Positions 12,801-26,600 of a DNA stretch of 64,000 nt are shown here, piece by piece. The DNA lies in assembly GCA_033964015.1 (NCBI GenBank), contig CM066916.1, positions 30,397,404 through 30,461,403 of the forward strand, read 5' to 3'. A program made the translations under genes and the position numbers. This DNA is from Scolanthus callimorphus (taxonomy: Eukaryota > Cnidaria > Anthozoa > Actiniaria > Edwardsiidae). Positions within the stretch are counted from its first letter, which is position 1. Every line of letters starts with the position of its first letter. Below the pieces are notes generated by a model that saw nothing but the letters and a program-made list of their open reading frames with translations, ran no database searches and was not told where the DNA came from.

Positions 12801-14604
12801 CTGTTCTCTTTGCCTTTAGTGACAATTGCCGTCAATCTAAAAACCTTCCGAAAATCCACTTGGAGATATTCGAAAGATTGAGAGACAAGTGGGCACCAGG
12901 CCCCTCCACCAATCACGTGACCAAGGCGCGCTGAGGAAGGCTCGTACCCAGGCTCAAACGAGGAAGCGGTTATTGAGGAATTGCTAATAGTCATGTCTTC
13001 CATCCCAAGAGGTTCTCTGCAAACTAAAGCACAATTGCTCACGGTTTACCGTGTTCCAAATGTTTTACTATTCGAATTCTCGCTTCGCATTGAAAAGATC
13101 ACGCAATTTGGAATTTGACTGCAGCTTTTACACAAAAGTCAGCGCTGTACATATAGATTTTACAATGTGGGCTCATGACAATCTTGTACCCAGAGCCCGT
13201 CATCTTTTGGCCAGCGGCAAGATTCGGGGCTCTGGGGGAATCCGATTTGTGAGCATGCGTTGTAGATCAATAACGTAACGAACTTTCATACGACACCGCG
13301 GCAAAACGCAGTTGACATGCGTTAAGATTCACTGGCCTGTGAAATGAAGACAATTGAAAAAATCTGCATTACAACAGCGAACGATCAATTTTGACTTTAA
13401 ACAATAATTTTCGCCTCTGGTGCAAGTTCAGAGAAAGATCTGATCATATTCTAGCGGCTCTAGAATTTTTGGCCCTAACTTTTGTGTCTGGAGCTTAATA
13501 TTTCGAAATTTTCAAAGACAGCACGAGATGCTTTTGTTGTGTAGATTATTTCTTTTGTTTTCATTTCACAGGAAGTGAATTTTAGCGCATGGCAAATGCG
13601 TTTTGCCGCGGTGTTCTTTCATACAACCTTGAAACCGGAAACCCAGAATCTGGGTTTTAAAAAATCGATTCCCCAAGAGCCCTGAATCTTGCCGCTGGCC
13701 AAAGATGACGGGCTCTGGATACGAGATTGGGCGCATGAATAAATTCCAGCGCGCGCATATATTTAGGCAGGATACGAGTCCGCACAAGTTTTGTTCGCTT
13801 CGATTAGATTTCCGCTCGAATTCCTTGTGACAGAGGGTAAGAAATGAGCGCTTCGTTTATTTGGCCGCGCAAGAAATTGGACGAGCAAAAAAATTGGCCG
13901 AATCGTCGAAAATTCGTAACTTCAAGCTTTACCCTGAAACCTACGGAAACACATGAAATACGAGACACAACATCCCTCAACTTATCGCACCGTCGGCGTA
14001 AACCTTGCAACGCTACGTGATAAACTTGAGTCATTTTGTGCCTCGTATTTCCCAGCCTAAAACAGTTGCATCGCGACCCATGGTTTCAAAAACAATTACG
14101 TCTGATTTTTTACTTTGATGTTCCGCCAATCAAACCATCTGAGCAAATGAAACTCTTGCCCTGTTTCGCCTAGTGCAGTCAACTGGCTTCCCTCTGAACT
14201 AAAACCAGACAACGTCGCGACGGGAAGCCAGGTGACTGCACTAGGCGAAACAAGGCAAGAATTGGCTCATTTTGACTGGCGGAACAGCAAAGCCCCAAAA
14301 ATCGATGTTTTGAAAATACGGGTCGCGATGCAATGATGTCAGCTGTAATAGGCCTTCATAACGTGGTTCTCCATACCTGAGCAACCGTAGAGTTCAATCT
14401 GTAATCCGGTATAGGTATCGACCGGCATTATGATAGTTAGTCTCACACGGCGTGCTTCCATGGGGTGCGTCAGATGATGAAAGACGACAACCCACGGGAT
14501 TAAATTGCCTGCGAAAACCTACGAAGAAGAAAAGGGGATTATAACTTAGTGATACATCTACGGAGGTAAGGGGTAATGTCGTTAAACTACAAAGGCGGCG
14601 GAAC

Positions 14605-14635
<31 letters not shown>

Positions 14636-17600
14636 GGGGTGCTCGAGTACTCCCACTTTTTATCGTTAAATTTTCATACATTTACTGTATTTTGTGTTTT
14701 CACAAAATGTGGTCCTGCGCCGCCTATGAAATGTTCCACTAATAAGGCAAACGAGTCGCACGCCAACTGTCACGCATAGATTCCTCAACAGGGTCATACG
14801 AAATATGCTCTATACCTTTATCTTTCCGTCTTCTAAATAGTTTAACCAATGCGGCCCCTCGCGGTTAAAGGCGACTGAGTACGCAGCACTCAAAGCGTCC
14901 TTAGTCCCAGTTGTTGCAAAACCCGTCACCTTGACAGGACCACGTGCTAAATCCACCAGTAAATATTCGAGCCTACTGTAAGCCCGCCAAAACTGGTTCG
15001 AGTGGAGCAGCCGCACATACTGCACACCAGCACCTGTACGATGGGAGGAAACTTGCAGCCCTGAATTTTTAACTCTCCAATCTCGAAATCCGAGCTCTTC
15101 AGAACAATCTGCAAAAGCAAGGACGCTCTGTTATGATTGCGCCAAAAGGAATGTTAGTGAACAGGGCACGACATTAACTTTTTTCGACAGGTGCCATTGG
15201 CGCCTTAATAAACATTTCTAGTCGCAAAGTCGTGAAGTTTTGTCGCCATAATACAAATCTGGTCGCCATCATTTCTTCCGAATTAATGCTGTTGACAGAT
15301 AATTTTAAGAAGGGCATTTTTAGAAAAATCTACAGACAGGAAAGGTGCTGTAAGTCGCCATTTGGCGACAAGGTTGACATGTTTGGTCGCTAAACCCTAA
15401 ATCTAGTCGCCATTGGTGACCATATGGTCGTAATCTCGGGCCCCGCTGATAAGTAAACGGGAAGTAAATACGCTTAGCCAATCAAAAACGTAATCCATTT
15501 AGCAACCAACCAATCAGAGGACGAAGTAAGTAAGACTTGCGTTTAGTCGTGACCAGCATCACGGAATTTTGTCTGCGCATGCGTTCATCAAAGTGAGGTC
15601 AGGCTTATGAGTTTTTGGCCAGCTGGAAAACATCGCATTGCTGGCACATTTTCGTGCTCCGGGTTAATTCGTTTCTTTGTTTATTGCATCGGCACGGATT
15701 AATTTTGCGACCCGCGACTAACAAAATAAGTGTCGCCTAGAACGTCCAAAAGTAGAGTGAAGGTATGAACGGCCCTCAGAATGTGCAAATTTTCAGCCGA
15801 TGAAACTAGCAAAAATAGTTCGGTTCCAATGCAAGAAAGAGCCTGTGAGAGTTTGGTTCTGGTTCTATTTTCTAGGTTCTCGAATATATTCATATGTTTG
15901 CATTTTTATACGCATGCGCAGACAAAATTCCGTGATGTCGTGACCAAAGAAACAAGAGTCGCAGTGTTATTATTTTCTGTCGTATTCTGATTGGCTGGCT
16001 AAACAAAGACCCAATACCTCAACCAATAGGAACGCGCAGAAAATCTGATTTTCTTTCGACAGTCATCTGAAACCCGCTCTAATATCAAATGTAAACAGAA
16101 ATCAAAGAGGTTCTTGGAAGGTGGTTCGATAACTTGAGCCCCACCTTTATGTCCATAAATCTCTACCCTCATACAGATACGCTCGTACCACGTGACAGGA
16201 TGGAAGCGCACGTAGCGTCCAGTGATGGGCGAGGAGAAAATGTGTCTCCCAAGGACAAACAGCTGTAAAAAATACAAACAAATTGATAAAAAATACTCCT
16301 GTGTTAGTTCACATTTCGCAGGAATTGTAGTTTGCAATCATCCCTTTGCGACAGACTCGTACCCAGTAGCTAAGCTAAAGTAGGTAAATGGTCAAGGATC
16401 GCTAAATTGACCGCCGCGCTTGTGATTTTATTCCCCCAAGGCAGACTCGTGCCCAGTCGCTATAGTGTGGAAAAGTCAAGGAGCGCAGGTGATTATGGGA
16501 AGGATTAGCGAGGCGGCGCGCAATGGATTGTGGGATCCTTCCAACAACCCCCTGCGCTCCGCTAATCCTTCCCATAATCCCTGCATACCTCGACTTTTCT
16601 ACAAAAGCGACTGGGTACGAGTCTGCCTTGGGGGAATAAAGTCACAAGCGCGGCGGTCATTTTGCGGACCATATCAAAAATAAGCCGTCGTTTTTGCAAA
16701 ATCCCTAAAAAGGGGACTAGGGCGAGTCGCGCGAGTTCCCTGTGGATGCTCAAAATAGATCAGGCCTGGCTGCTAAGCTAGATTCAACATGGAGGATGCT
16801 TTGAAATATCGAGTTGCTAAAATACCTTGAAGTTCTCGCACAAATTCAGTGTTTTTCTGGCAATTGTCGCCGAAATTCTTATCAGAAGGGGATCTACCAT
16901 CACTTCCAAATAAGGCAAATACTTCCAAATTTGGTTTTGGCCGTGAGTGTTTCAAAAACGACGGTTTGATCAGGGTATGTTTGATATGAGAACAAAGGAA
17001 ACAAATGAACTTTCTTTTGTTCTGTTCCACCAACATGGCTGTCAGTGACGTCACATGCAAACCAAAAATTCAGCATGGATCGCGCTATGATAGTCAGTCA
17101 ATCAATTTTATTAGTAAAAACAAAATCCAGATTATGCATGATGCCTTGCAAACAGCTAAGTAGGCAGGGCCGAGTGGGTCCGCAGTACATTTTGACCACT
17201 TTATTACGTCATTCCGTGGTATATAAGAGGACATAACACGGAAAATCAGGGGAAATTTGTTTTATACCACAACAAAAAGGCAAAAATAAATACAAAAACA
17301 GCGCGCGCGCGCAGCCAAACGGTGTTTTCGTAGGTTCTTTTTAGTGCGCAGGCTGATGGCGCGTTTCGTGGTATAGAGCAGATTTCATATGACTGTGAGA
17401 AGTGCCGCGGTACGGCGCGGTACTGTCGCGGTGGCGGTACGGAACATGGCCTGCTGTAGATGGTATGAAATCGCCAATGGAATCGCGTAGTCGCGGTACG
17501 GTCACGGTCGCGGCGCGGAACGACTTTGTCACGGTACTTTTCACAGTCATACGAAATTGCTCTATACCTTTGTGTACCCACGGCTGAGAGCCAAACAGAA

Positions 17601-20600
17601 TTCGAGAAACGCGCGCGTTGTGGTATAAACTTTTATGCCCGCGTTATGATGTAAAATGTTCTAGAAAAGACACGTCCGAGACAAGTCTCATTCTACAACC
17701 CGTCATCCTCTCAGGGTAAAGAATTCCACAATGGGATAACCCTAGTTCCAAATGGCCTAGCTTAGACGCCAGCAAAAACTTATAACACGAATTATAGTCG
17801 GTATTTCCTTATACAGAACAATCGTAACAACTCCCTTTGGGAAGAATAGAGAAACCTCTTCAAATAGGCGGATTTCTTGTGACGTCAATGTTTACATATT
17901 TAAAGCAATAGTGAAAATCAGCAAGCGTAACGGAGCTACAGAAAGAAATGTTCTAAATTTCAATAGCGCCTGGCGAGTAAAGCGTAATCAGAAAGTTTTA
18001 CGTTCGCCATTCAAAGCGCATGGCGATAAGTTCAATTTACAGAAAGCATGAGGGCTAATGAGCTTCTTGCCACCCAATAAATTCAAGGCTTTGAAAAAGC
18101 CTCTTTACTCTTGAAAAATGTAATGAAGATGTTCGCGAGATGAAATAATTACTATTCCCAGGAACGTATTGACGTTTACATTTGTTTTGGAGGCTTAGCC
18201 CACATATTTTCTCTAAAATAAACATTTAACTACGCCCTTACTACTGAATTTTTAACCTTCAAATTTTCGAAGTATAGTGCAGGAATTTGGTGAAAAATTG
18301 TTCATTTTGATGGAAAAAGCATGAAACTTGGCAGGGTGATAGAGCGTCCCATGCCGAGCAATTCTGGATGTAGACCCACCCTCGATAAGTATACTTCCAG
18401 TTTTCTAGCAGTGGAATTAATTATCATTTAAACTAATAAAATGACGTGTTACCTTTTGAGTTCAGACACGAAATTTTGTATCATGACAGAGTATTCAGTA
18501 CCCTACAATTCTACAATACGTAGCACCCCCCTGATCATGTACTTCCAGAGTTCCAATATGGAATTCATTATACATAAAATCAGTAACAGAGGGCGTTGCC
18601 TTCAAGATACACGCATGTACATTCGTGTAAAAATGGACCATGGTGCAATAGGCAATTTCGCATGTAGACCCACGCCTTAACTCATGCACTTCCAGTTTTA
18701 TCGAAGTGGAATTAATTATCCTTTAAACTTAACAAACTGACGTGTGCCTTTTCTCTTCAGACACGGTATTTTGTTTCGTGTCAGGGTATTAAAATACCTT
18801 AAAACTCTACAATACGTAACACCCCCCTGATCATGTGCTTCCAGTGTACCAATATGGAATTTATTATCACATAAAATCAGTAACAAATGGCGTTGCCTTC
18901 AAGATACACGCATGTAAATTCACGTTAAGATGGACCATGGTGCAATGGGCAATTTTGCATGTAGACCCACGCCCTGACACATGCACTTCCAGTTTTATCG
19001 AAGTGGCATTAATTAGACTTTAAAGCGGTGTTGGGCTTTCATGTCAGGGTCAAATTCTGTATATTATTGCATGTTTTGCTATTCATGATCAAGACCCCAG
19101 TCATATACTTACAGTATCAAGGGATGGAATAAATCACAGCATGATTGCAGCACAAAAATAGTAACATATAGAAACGCATTATATTTTTGTAACAACGCTT
19201 GACCAAATAGACTCCACTTTATCGGGTCAAACAAAGACTTCTCTTTCTTGTTAATGCGACTATTAATGAAGTTTTCATATGCATCTTTCCCAGTGGATTT
19301 ATATTTCTCACGAGATAGCTAATAGGGAGTAGGGTTGTCGTAGATGCCTGTAATGTCCTTATGTAAGCCTATACTGGGTGTGTTTACATTATCTCGTGCG
19401 CCCTTCTGGCTGTGTCCCTCATGCCCGAGGACTATCAAATCGTTGCTGAAATACATCTCTATGGAGCTTACCAGTGGGTTAAGTTGCTCGATAGTGGTTT
19501 AGCACTAATCCAGGATTAACTACCATGGTGACTCGATGGTTTTGTTCAGAACTAAACCTGGTTTAAATTTAATCCACCATTGAACAACCCGCGCCAGCTT
19601 AACATATATATTTGGTCAAGCGTTGTTGTAGGGTATTGAATACTCTGTCACGATGCAAACTTTCGTGTCTGAAATCAAAAGGCAAGCGTCATTTTCTTAT
19701 AATTTAAAGGATAATTATTTATTCCATTTCGATAAAACTGGAAGTGCATGAGTTCGGGCGTGGGTCTACATGCGAATTTTTCCATTGTACCATGGTACAT
19801 TTTCACGTGAATTTCCATGCGTGTATCTTGAAGGCAACGCCCTTTGTTTCTGATTTTATGTGATAATGAATCCCATCTTGGTACACTGGAAGTACATGAT
19901 CAGGGGGGTGTCAAGTATTGTAGAATTGTAGGGTATTGCATACTCTGTCATGATACAAAATTTCGAGTCTGAACTCAAAAGGCAACACGTTATTTTATTT
20001 GTTTAAAAGATAATTAATTCCACTGCTATAAAACTGGAAGTATTCGTTATCAAGGGTGGGTCTACATCCAGAATTGCTTAGCATTGGACGCTCTATCATC
20101 CTGCCAAGTTTCATGCTTTTTCCATCAAAATGAACAATTTACTACTTTTTCTGCACGATATTCCTGCACTAGTAGGTTTCACTTGCTGTCCGCTTTTCAT
20201 ATTCAGTGCTCACTATTTTCGAGCTCCTTTAAACATACTGAATCTACAGACCCTGCTTATGCAAATGAGCCCAAACTGTAAACATGAAATTCTCCTATAC
20301 CTTAACATTGCTGTTGTCCAGCATTGAATTCCAGACCACCCCTTGCGGACTGCTCGAGAGAGAGTATGACGTTACAGATGCCGGGGCTAAAAGGCTAAAC
20401 GACGGAGAAAAACCTGCCACTCGCAGCCACACCGGAAATGACGTAATTTACGCCTAGATCAATTTGTAGATACTGCTGGCTATTGTTGTCGTGAGCGCAC
20501 CAACCACCTTGTCCTATTTGGGTCCTTAGTCTTGCATAATGAGGAAGTGAATGGTAGCTAGAACTTGATGCCGTTATGCTTTCATTGGTATGAATCCAGA

Positions 20601-23600
20601 TTCCATACCAATCGCTTTCCAGACCTGGGTCGCTGAAATATCCAACAAATTGGTACAGTCCAAATTACGCTGGGAATCTCAACACATCCGAAGAGAGTAA
20701 TTAAACTGTTCAGCCTTGTAAGAAATCAAAACAGCCAATTCAATCTAATTCCATCCGCTCGGTGAGATGCAAATATTCTCCCACTTTGCAGGGGCACCCA
20801 ACGATCATTTTCGGTAAAATATCTGTTCGGATGGCGCAACGAGAGCTGAAAACATTCGTATATAGATTATAAGATCCCCTGGATGTTTCGAATTGCACAA
20901 AAGGTTAAATCTGACTATTTTGTTTTCTGGGGGGGGGGGGGGGTTGCCGTCAAAAAGGTCACCTAGAATTTTCGGATAGAGTTTTTCCCCTAGCATTTTC
21001 GGAAGACTTGGTTTCCCTCGCTTAAAATTTTCGCAACCCAAAACTTTCAGCTACGAAATCTGAACAAACATAAAATTTGTAGGGATTAAAAATACCAAGT
21101 TTGCAGTCAATTGTGTGTTTGGCAATGACTTATAATGGGATTCTGAGCTGTTTTATGGCATTGTCTCGTTGGGTGCCCCTGAATTTGTGCTTATCTGGTA
21201 GTAGGTATTATTCAACAAACCTAAATGATTATTTTGCGGCACTGCTCCCCCCCCCCCCCCCCCAGTTTCGTTTAAACTCTCGAAGAGTCACCTCACAAGT
21301 CCCACAGAAATATATAATAAGGGAATAGTAAACCTATCCCTTAGGATATACAAATTCACTCAAATACTATATTTCATAGGCCGGGGGTCTGATATTGATA
21401 AGTCGTATGCTACCCCTTAGGGTGTATCGCGCTAATGCTAGCCTATGGCAATTAACATCTTCGTATGCCTTATTTGCTACCTCTAAGGATCTAACATTTA
21501 TTTGATCAAACCAAATTTGCTATCCCTTAGTGCTGGATGTATTTTTCCCCGACGATCATCCCCGTACCTCATATCCTTCCAATTTGATCAAACGCATATT
21601 ATATCACACTGATAGCGTACCTGGGGTATAGGCGGCTACCTCTACCTCACACAAGACGAAATCGACATCCACGCCCACATTAACGATTTGGACATGCTTC
21701 CCGCGGCGATAAGGTCGGCAAGGTATCCGCCTCACTTCACCGGCCTCAATAATAGACTGCCTCGTCCCGCATATTTTATACGTAGGATGGACCTCTGCGA
21801 CTTTCGCTTCTAACGCTGTTAGTGCATTATATGGGGAGTCTTTTCGGTTCACTATGGTTACACTTTTGATGAGGAACACATAGGGAAGGTCGAGTCTCCA
21901 CCATCGCTCCGACGGGTTATTTGTTATTCGACTACATGAGCCTGACGATAGGACGGCCGTCCTGTTACCATCCACGGCTTTGTCAGATCCATAGCCATTG
22001 TATCCAGATTGTTGAGTTGGTTGTTGTAAAGCTACGTTGCTGAGGTACTCTCCTGAATGAACGAAAAGCAACTGTTGGTAAGTGAATCAACGCCAGTGGG
22101 TGGGGTCGCTAGGCATGCCTCATGGGTCAGACCAAATACATCTAGCAATAGACCAAATCGGCATATGGTGTAACATCGTTTTGCCACCCAGTTCAGATCA
22201 CGATCATTCCTTTGGGTGGTTACAATTGCACAAGGGTATGTGCAGAACTAACAAAAGTATCCACCCAAAGGAATCATCACATGATCTGAATTGAGGACAA
22301 CAAGATGAAAACACCGCTAGCCGATTCACGAGATCAAATACAAGTTGCTGCTGAATCTTTCTCGCCAACCAAATTTGATTGGTTGATATAAATGAAGAAC
22401 AATGAGAATGCAAAGTTACTGCAAATACAACTTCTGAAACCCGCTCTATAGCGATCGGATATAGCTAGCACAATTTGGTAGATTCAACAGCCAAACTCTG
22501 TTGTTAAAGTTTAGATCACTCCTTTAATGATACTAATGTGTTGAAATCTCCACTCTTTGAGGTTTAAAATGAGGCATTTTTGATTGGATAAACGTAGTTC
22601 ATTATATGGTTTTTAAAAACTGGAGACGTAAATTCGCAATTTATCGTATTCAGATAAAGTATGGGCAATCAGCACATCTACACTGATTTAGACATTTAAG
22701 GGCTGGACATTCGCTTCCCTGCTAGCAGAGGCCTCTTTTCTTTGCATTTCGCTGGCTGAGGTTCGCGAACCTCAGCCAGCGAAATGCAAAGAAAAGAGGC
22801 CTCTGCTAGCAGGGAAGACATTCGCTGGACATTTCCGGGACATCTAGCAATTTTCGTTTATCTTTACTTTAGAGGTGTTAAAATGCCAGCTCACGAAGGA
22901 AAACCCAGAAAATGATTGACATGTGATGGTACTTTCTGTTCTCCTCAGGGGCCGATCAGTTGATCTTGAGGGTGAGCAGGATATTTTTTCAGAGGCATTT
23001 GGCGTGCAATAATTTTTTTGCTTTAGTTGCCTATTTTCCCACTTGAAACAAAGGATGCAGGATTATTTTTTCGGCCTTTTTTTTTCAAAAAAGCCCACCC
23101 CCACACCCCTCAAAAGTCAAATGGTAGGCCCCCACGAAATGGTTCACAATGCAAACGTATTTGAAATGTTTTCCGGACCATGAGTTGTCCTCGAAGATCA
23201 CTACAAAACGATTGTCTACCAAATGCCGGTATCTGTATGGATTACTCCAAGTGCGACCCGCGCCTTACCTCGGCAGCCGTAGAGCTCTGCCCGAAGACAG
23301 CCTTGGCCCTTAGCTGTCTGGATCCTTATTTTTAGCCATCGCGTTATGATCTTGTAGGGAAGATGGTTCATAACCGTCGAGTTGCGGTCCGTATTTGCCA
23401 CGAAATACTGAAATAAGCATAATAATCGTAGACTATGAAGTAACCTGAATTTAGTTATTATTGACACAAAATCGATGTAAAGAGCCCGCTATTCTTAGCA
23501 CCATGTGTAACGTTGCCAAGGCAACGCACGCTCCCCTCAAGCCCGACACCTAGGCGCCAAAACTTGAAGAAGGCGTGCGTTGTCTTGAAAACGCTCGCTC

Positions 23601-26600
23601 AGCTTTTGCGTAATGGAGAGAAAATCCTGTCGCGAATTCAGACGTCTCCTTTCGCAAAGTGAGGTACGTTGTTCTTTAACGTTCATCTGTTTCCGGTTAG
23701 CGTCGTGTTTTTTTTGTGAGATCGGACCTGCGGTTTAACGTCCTTATCCGAGAAGAACGCGAAGGTCTAACCATTTACAGATGTTAGAGCAAAAGCAGCG
23801 CGTTCTCCTCCGAGTGTTGGTCCGGCCGAGGTTCGAACTCACGAATTCCAGCTCGTCAGGCCGGCTTTCTACCAACTGAGCTAACAGGGAGACGGTATTT
23901 GAATACAGACGGACGGAAAAAAACGACATCGACTTGCTTCATAAAACATCAACGATTCTTTAAAGACCTCGTCTTACATAGCACATAAACACGCGCTCTT
24001 ACGTCATCTGTGCATTTGACCCCTAGCTACCGCTTGTAAAGAAATTTAACGATTTGAATTTCATGAAAAGGGCGAATCATAAAATAGCCAATCGCAATAA
24101 CTTATAAAGTGCACATTCAAATCCTACAGCGTTGGTAGGGGTCATGGCGGACTTTTCTTTAGGTCACTTAAAATGCAAAGCAAGCATTAATTGTGTTCTG
24201 ACGTTGTTTTGCTAAGTAACGTAAGGCAAAAGTATAAACATAATATTCAATTTGAGTCCATGCTTTGATAAGCTACGGCTAAACTACGACACATGTAGCG
24301 GTCAGCGTTTGTGTTCTTCATGTTTCCGCGAGTGGCTAAACTAGGACTTTCCCGCATGGAACTTACGTTTGAAAGTCGTTTTTTTAGCAGTTCGAGCTGA
24401 AAAAATAGCATAGCGATTTCTCCTTCGAAAACTGCAAACGCAAACGGGTTTCCCGCCCTTTTGACGCGCGCGGACAGGAATCCCAACACCTAGCAACAAC
24501 AGAACGTAGCAACAAACGTCGGAACACCATTAACCTTCCAACTACATACCACGACGTAGCCGGTCGCTCTATCAACGTAGGTGAAATCACCCGAAGAGTT
24601 AATACCGTATGACAAAAAGTACTCTGTCAACCACTGATCTCTTGTCGGACAGCCTTGAGTAGCAATGGCTGTAATAGTGGTCGGTATAAGCAGGTCTATC
24701 TCCAGGTATCCGCTGGCAGGGGCGCTGGTATTAGAGATACACCATGCACTTGGACCGTTTAGTCGACCGTTATCGGCCATGAAGCCTGGTCCGTCATCGG
24801 ATGAGGATTCTAGTTGTGTGCTGTGTATTTCTCCGCTCTTTAACCCCAAGGGGACACTACAACCTGAAAGAAGGAAAATGAGTCTAAGTATGTCACCATT
24901 TTGTTAGCTTAGCAACATATCGTGTCAGGGGCAAAAACTGATTTAGAGAATACTCTACTCCTCGTGCCTAGAGCTCTCGGCCCGTCACCTCGCGGTGGAG
25001 GCTCTAGTTACAGGCGCGGACGCATGCGCAAAACGAAATGGGCTTTTTTGGCCTTAAAATGTCTTTTAGAGCGTTGAAGTGAAAGCAACAGTTTGAAAAG
25101 ACGACTAACAAACGAATTTCGGTGTTATTTGGTCATTTTCTTCAAAAGCGAATGCTGTAAAACGAGTTCAGTTTTTCGCCCTGCCAGGCTCTGGAAAATA
25201 CGTCCGCAACTCGTAAGATATCCTTCCAAAAACTTAAACATTAACACCTATTTATCGCTGTAATAATTACCATAAGTTCCATATAGTTCGACCATGAGGT
25301 AGGCATATCCCAGAGCCATCTCCAATACGCTGATTTTTACGTAAGTTGCCGTTATGTTGTTTCGTATGTCGTTCCAGCGTGCCCAAGTGCCCCTGTTATC
25401 GCAACCCTGAAATATCTGATGCAAGCAAAGGACAATTAAAGGGAGCCTGTCATGATACGCGCATGCTCTAGGAGCAATCACTGAATTATCAGCAAAAACT
25501 AATCAGACCATCCTATCAGATAACTATTAAAGAATATGTATTCGATTGTATACGATTTGTTTTCGGTTTTTTTTAAGCCTTCGCTGGCCATCGTTACGGG
25601 ACGATACGTCTTTGATTTGAGATGCGCAGAACAGCTGCCCAGTTGTGTGACAGGCTCCCTTTAAGGGGAAGGTTTAGGTGCCTTGGGGTTTTACAGATTA
25701 GAGCGTTTATGGGCAATTTAATTAGTTACGATATTTACAGTATAGGCGGGAGCAAATGTTCACTCGCTGCGTTCTACAGCCAACAGCTAAAATAGTTGCA
25801 TCGCGACCCGCGTTTACAAACATCGATTTGTTCAAGGCTTTGCTGTCCCGCCAGTCAAATGTTATGAGTCAATCATATTCTTGCCCTTTTTACCTAGTGC
25901 GTCGCCTGGCTGTCCTTCGCGACCTCGTCTGGTTTAAGTTGAGGGGGAAGCCAGTTCACTGAGCAGGTGGGAAATTTGTCGACTCTGTAAATTGAGTTTG
26001 CGCAAACGTCGCATTCCTGGAAAATTTTATGCTCCGGGTAAACTTCTTCTTTGTTTTATTACATTGACACGGATTAATTTTTGCGATCAAGACCGCCTAA
26101 ACAAAGGAGTTTCACATGATAGAACGTCAGGAGTAGACAAAGCTCGATTTTATTAAATGGCCCCCAAAATATACCAAGTTAATTTTTTTTCAGCCGATGA
26201 AACACACCAAAGTATTCAATTAAAACTTAAAAATATTAAATTAAAAAAAACAAGTTATTTCTTTTGTAATACCCTACTAGTCCATTCTATAAGCTTTCCA
26301 ACGATATATAGGTTCACGTTTTGGTTAAATTAAGGACGTGTATAATTATTTTTCCGAGGGCGTGCAGTGAAGGTTCTCAATAACCTTAAAATTAACGGAA
26401 TGGTCCTCAATGGCTTCCCGATCACCCATAATCACATAAAAAACTAAAACCAAATCTTAGGCAACTAATTGTTTTAGTATAATTACTCAAGCGACTTTTT
26501 GACAAAAAAAATCGGATTTAGAGGTATTTCTTTTAGTTGTGCGCGCGCGATCCCCAGTGCTTTCAATGTTATATTCACCTATAGGTGAATATAGCAAAAT

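Larger units (their letters stand above)
16145..20632 (-). pseudogene. FA58C domain 6, frameshifted and lacking its middle part
   Basis: First-half exon 20414-20632: after an ATATTTCAG acceptor the phase-1 frame reads AIGMESGFIP, then hits a stop. One base over, the frame continues NESITASSSSYH, YARLRTQIGQGGWC and YLQIDLGV. One base is missing near 20585 relative to the other domains. If it is counted back, the exon would end phase 2 at a weak donor (GTTTTT), like domains 1 and 2. Second-half exon 16145-16262 is intact: HIFSSPITGRYVRFHP, CMRVEIYGHKG, phase 0 to 1. The piece that should carry the SYSxDGxxW core was not found between; a 2-kb palindromic element (18190-20310) fills that intron. 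Because modules are phase 1-1, skipping both exons would keep the frame. An assembly error is the alternative for the missing base. Confidence 0.75.

Noticed and set aside
16773..17060. Missing middle exon of FA58C domain 6 (a frame with SDGRS)
   Set aside because: Only a chance match to the SxDG motif; no Trp or Tyr after it and no supported acceptor in phase 2.
23819..23893. Functional tRNA gene on the minus strand
   Set aside because: Box A and box B are good, but the acceptor stem does not pair and the sequence runs on into a SINE body with an A-rich tail.
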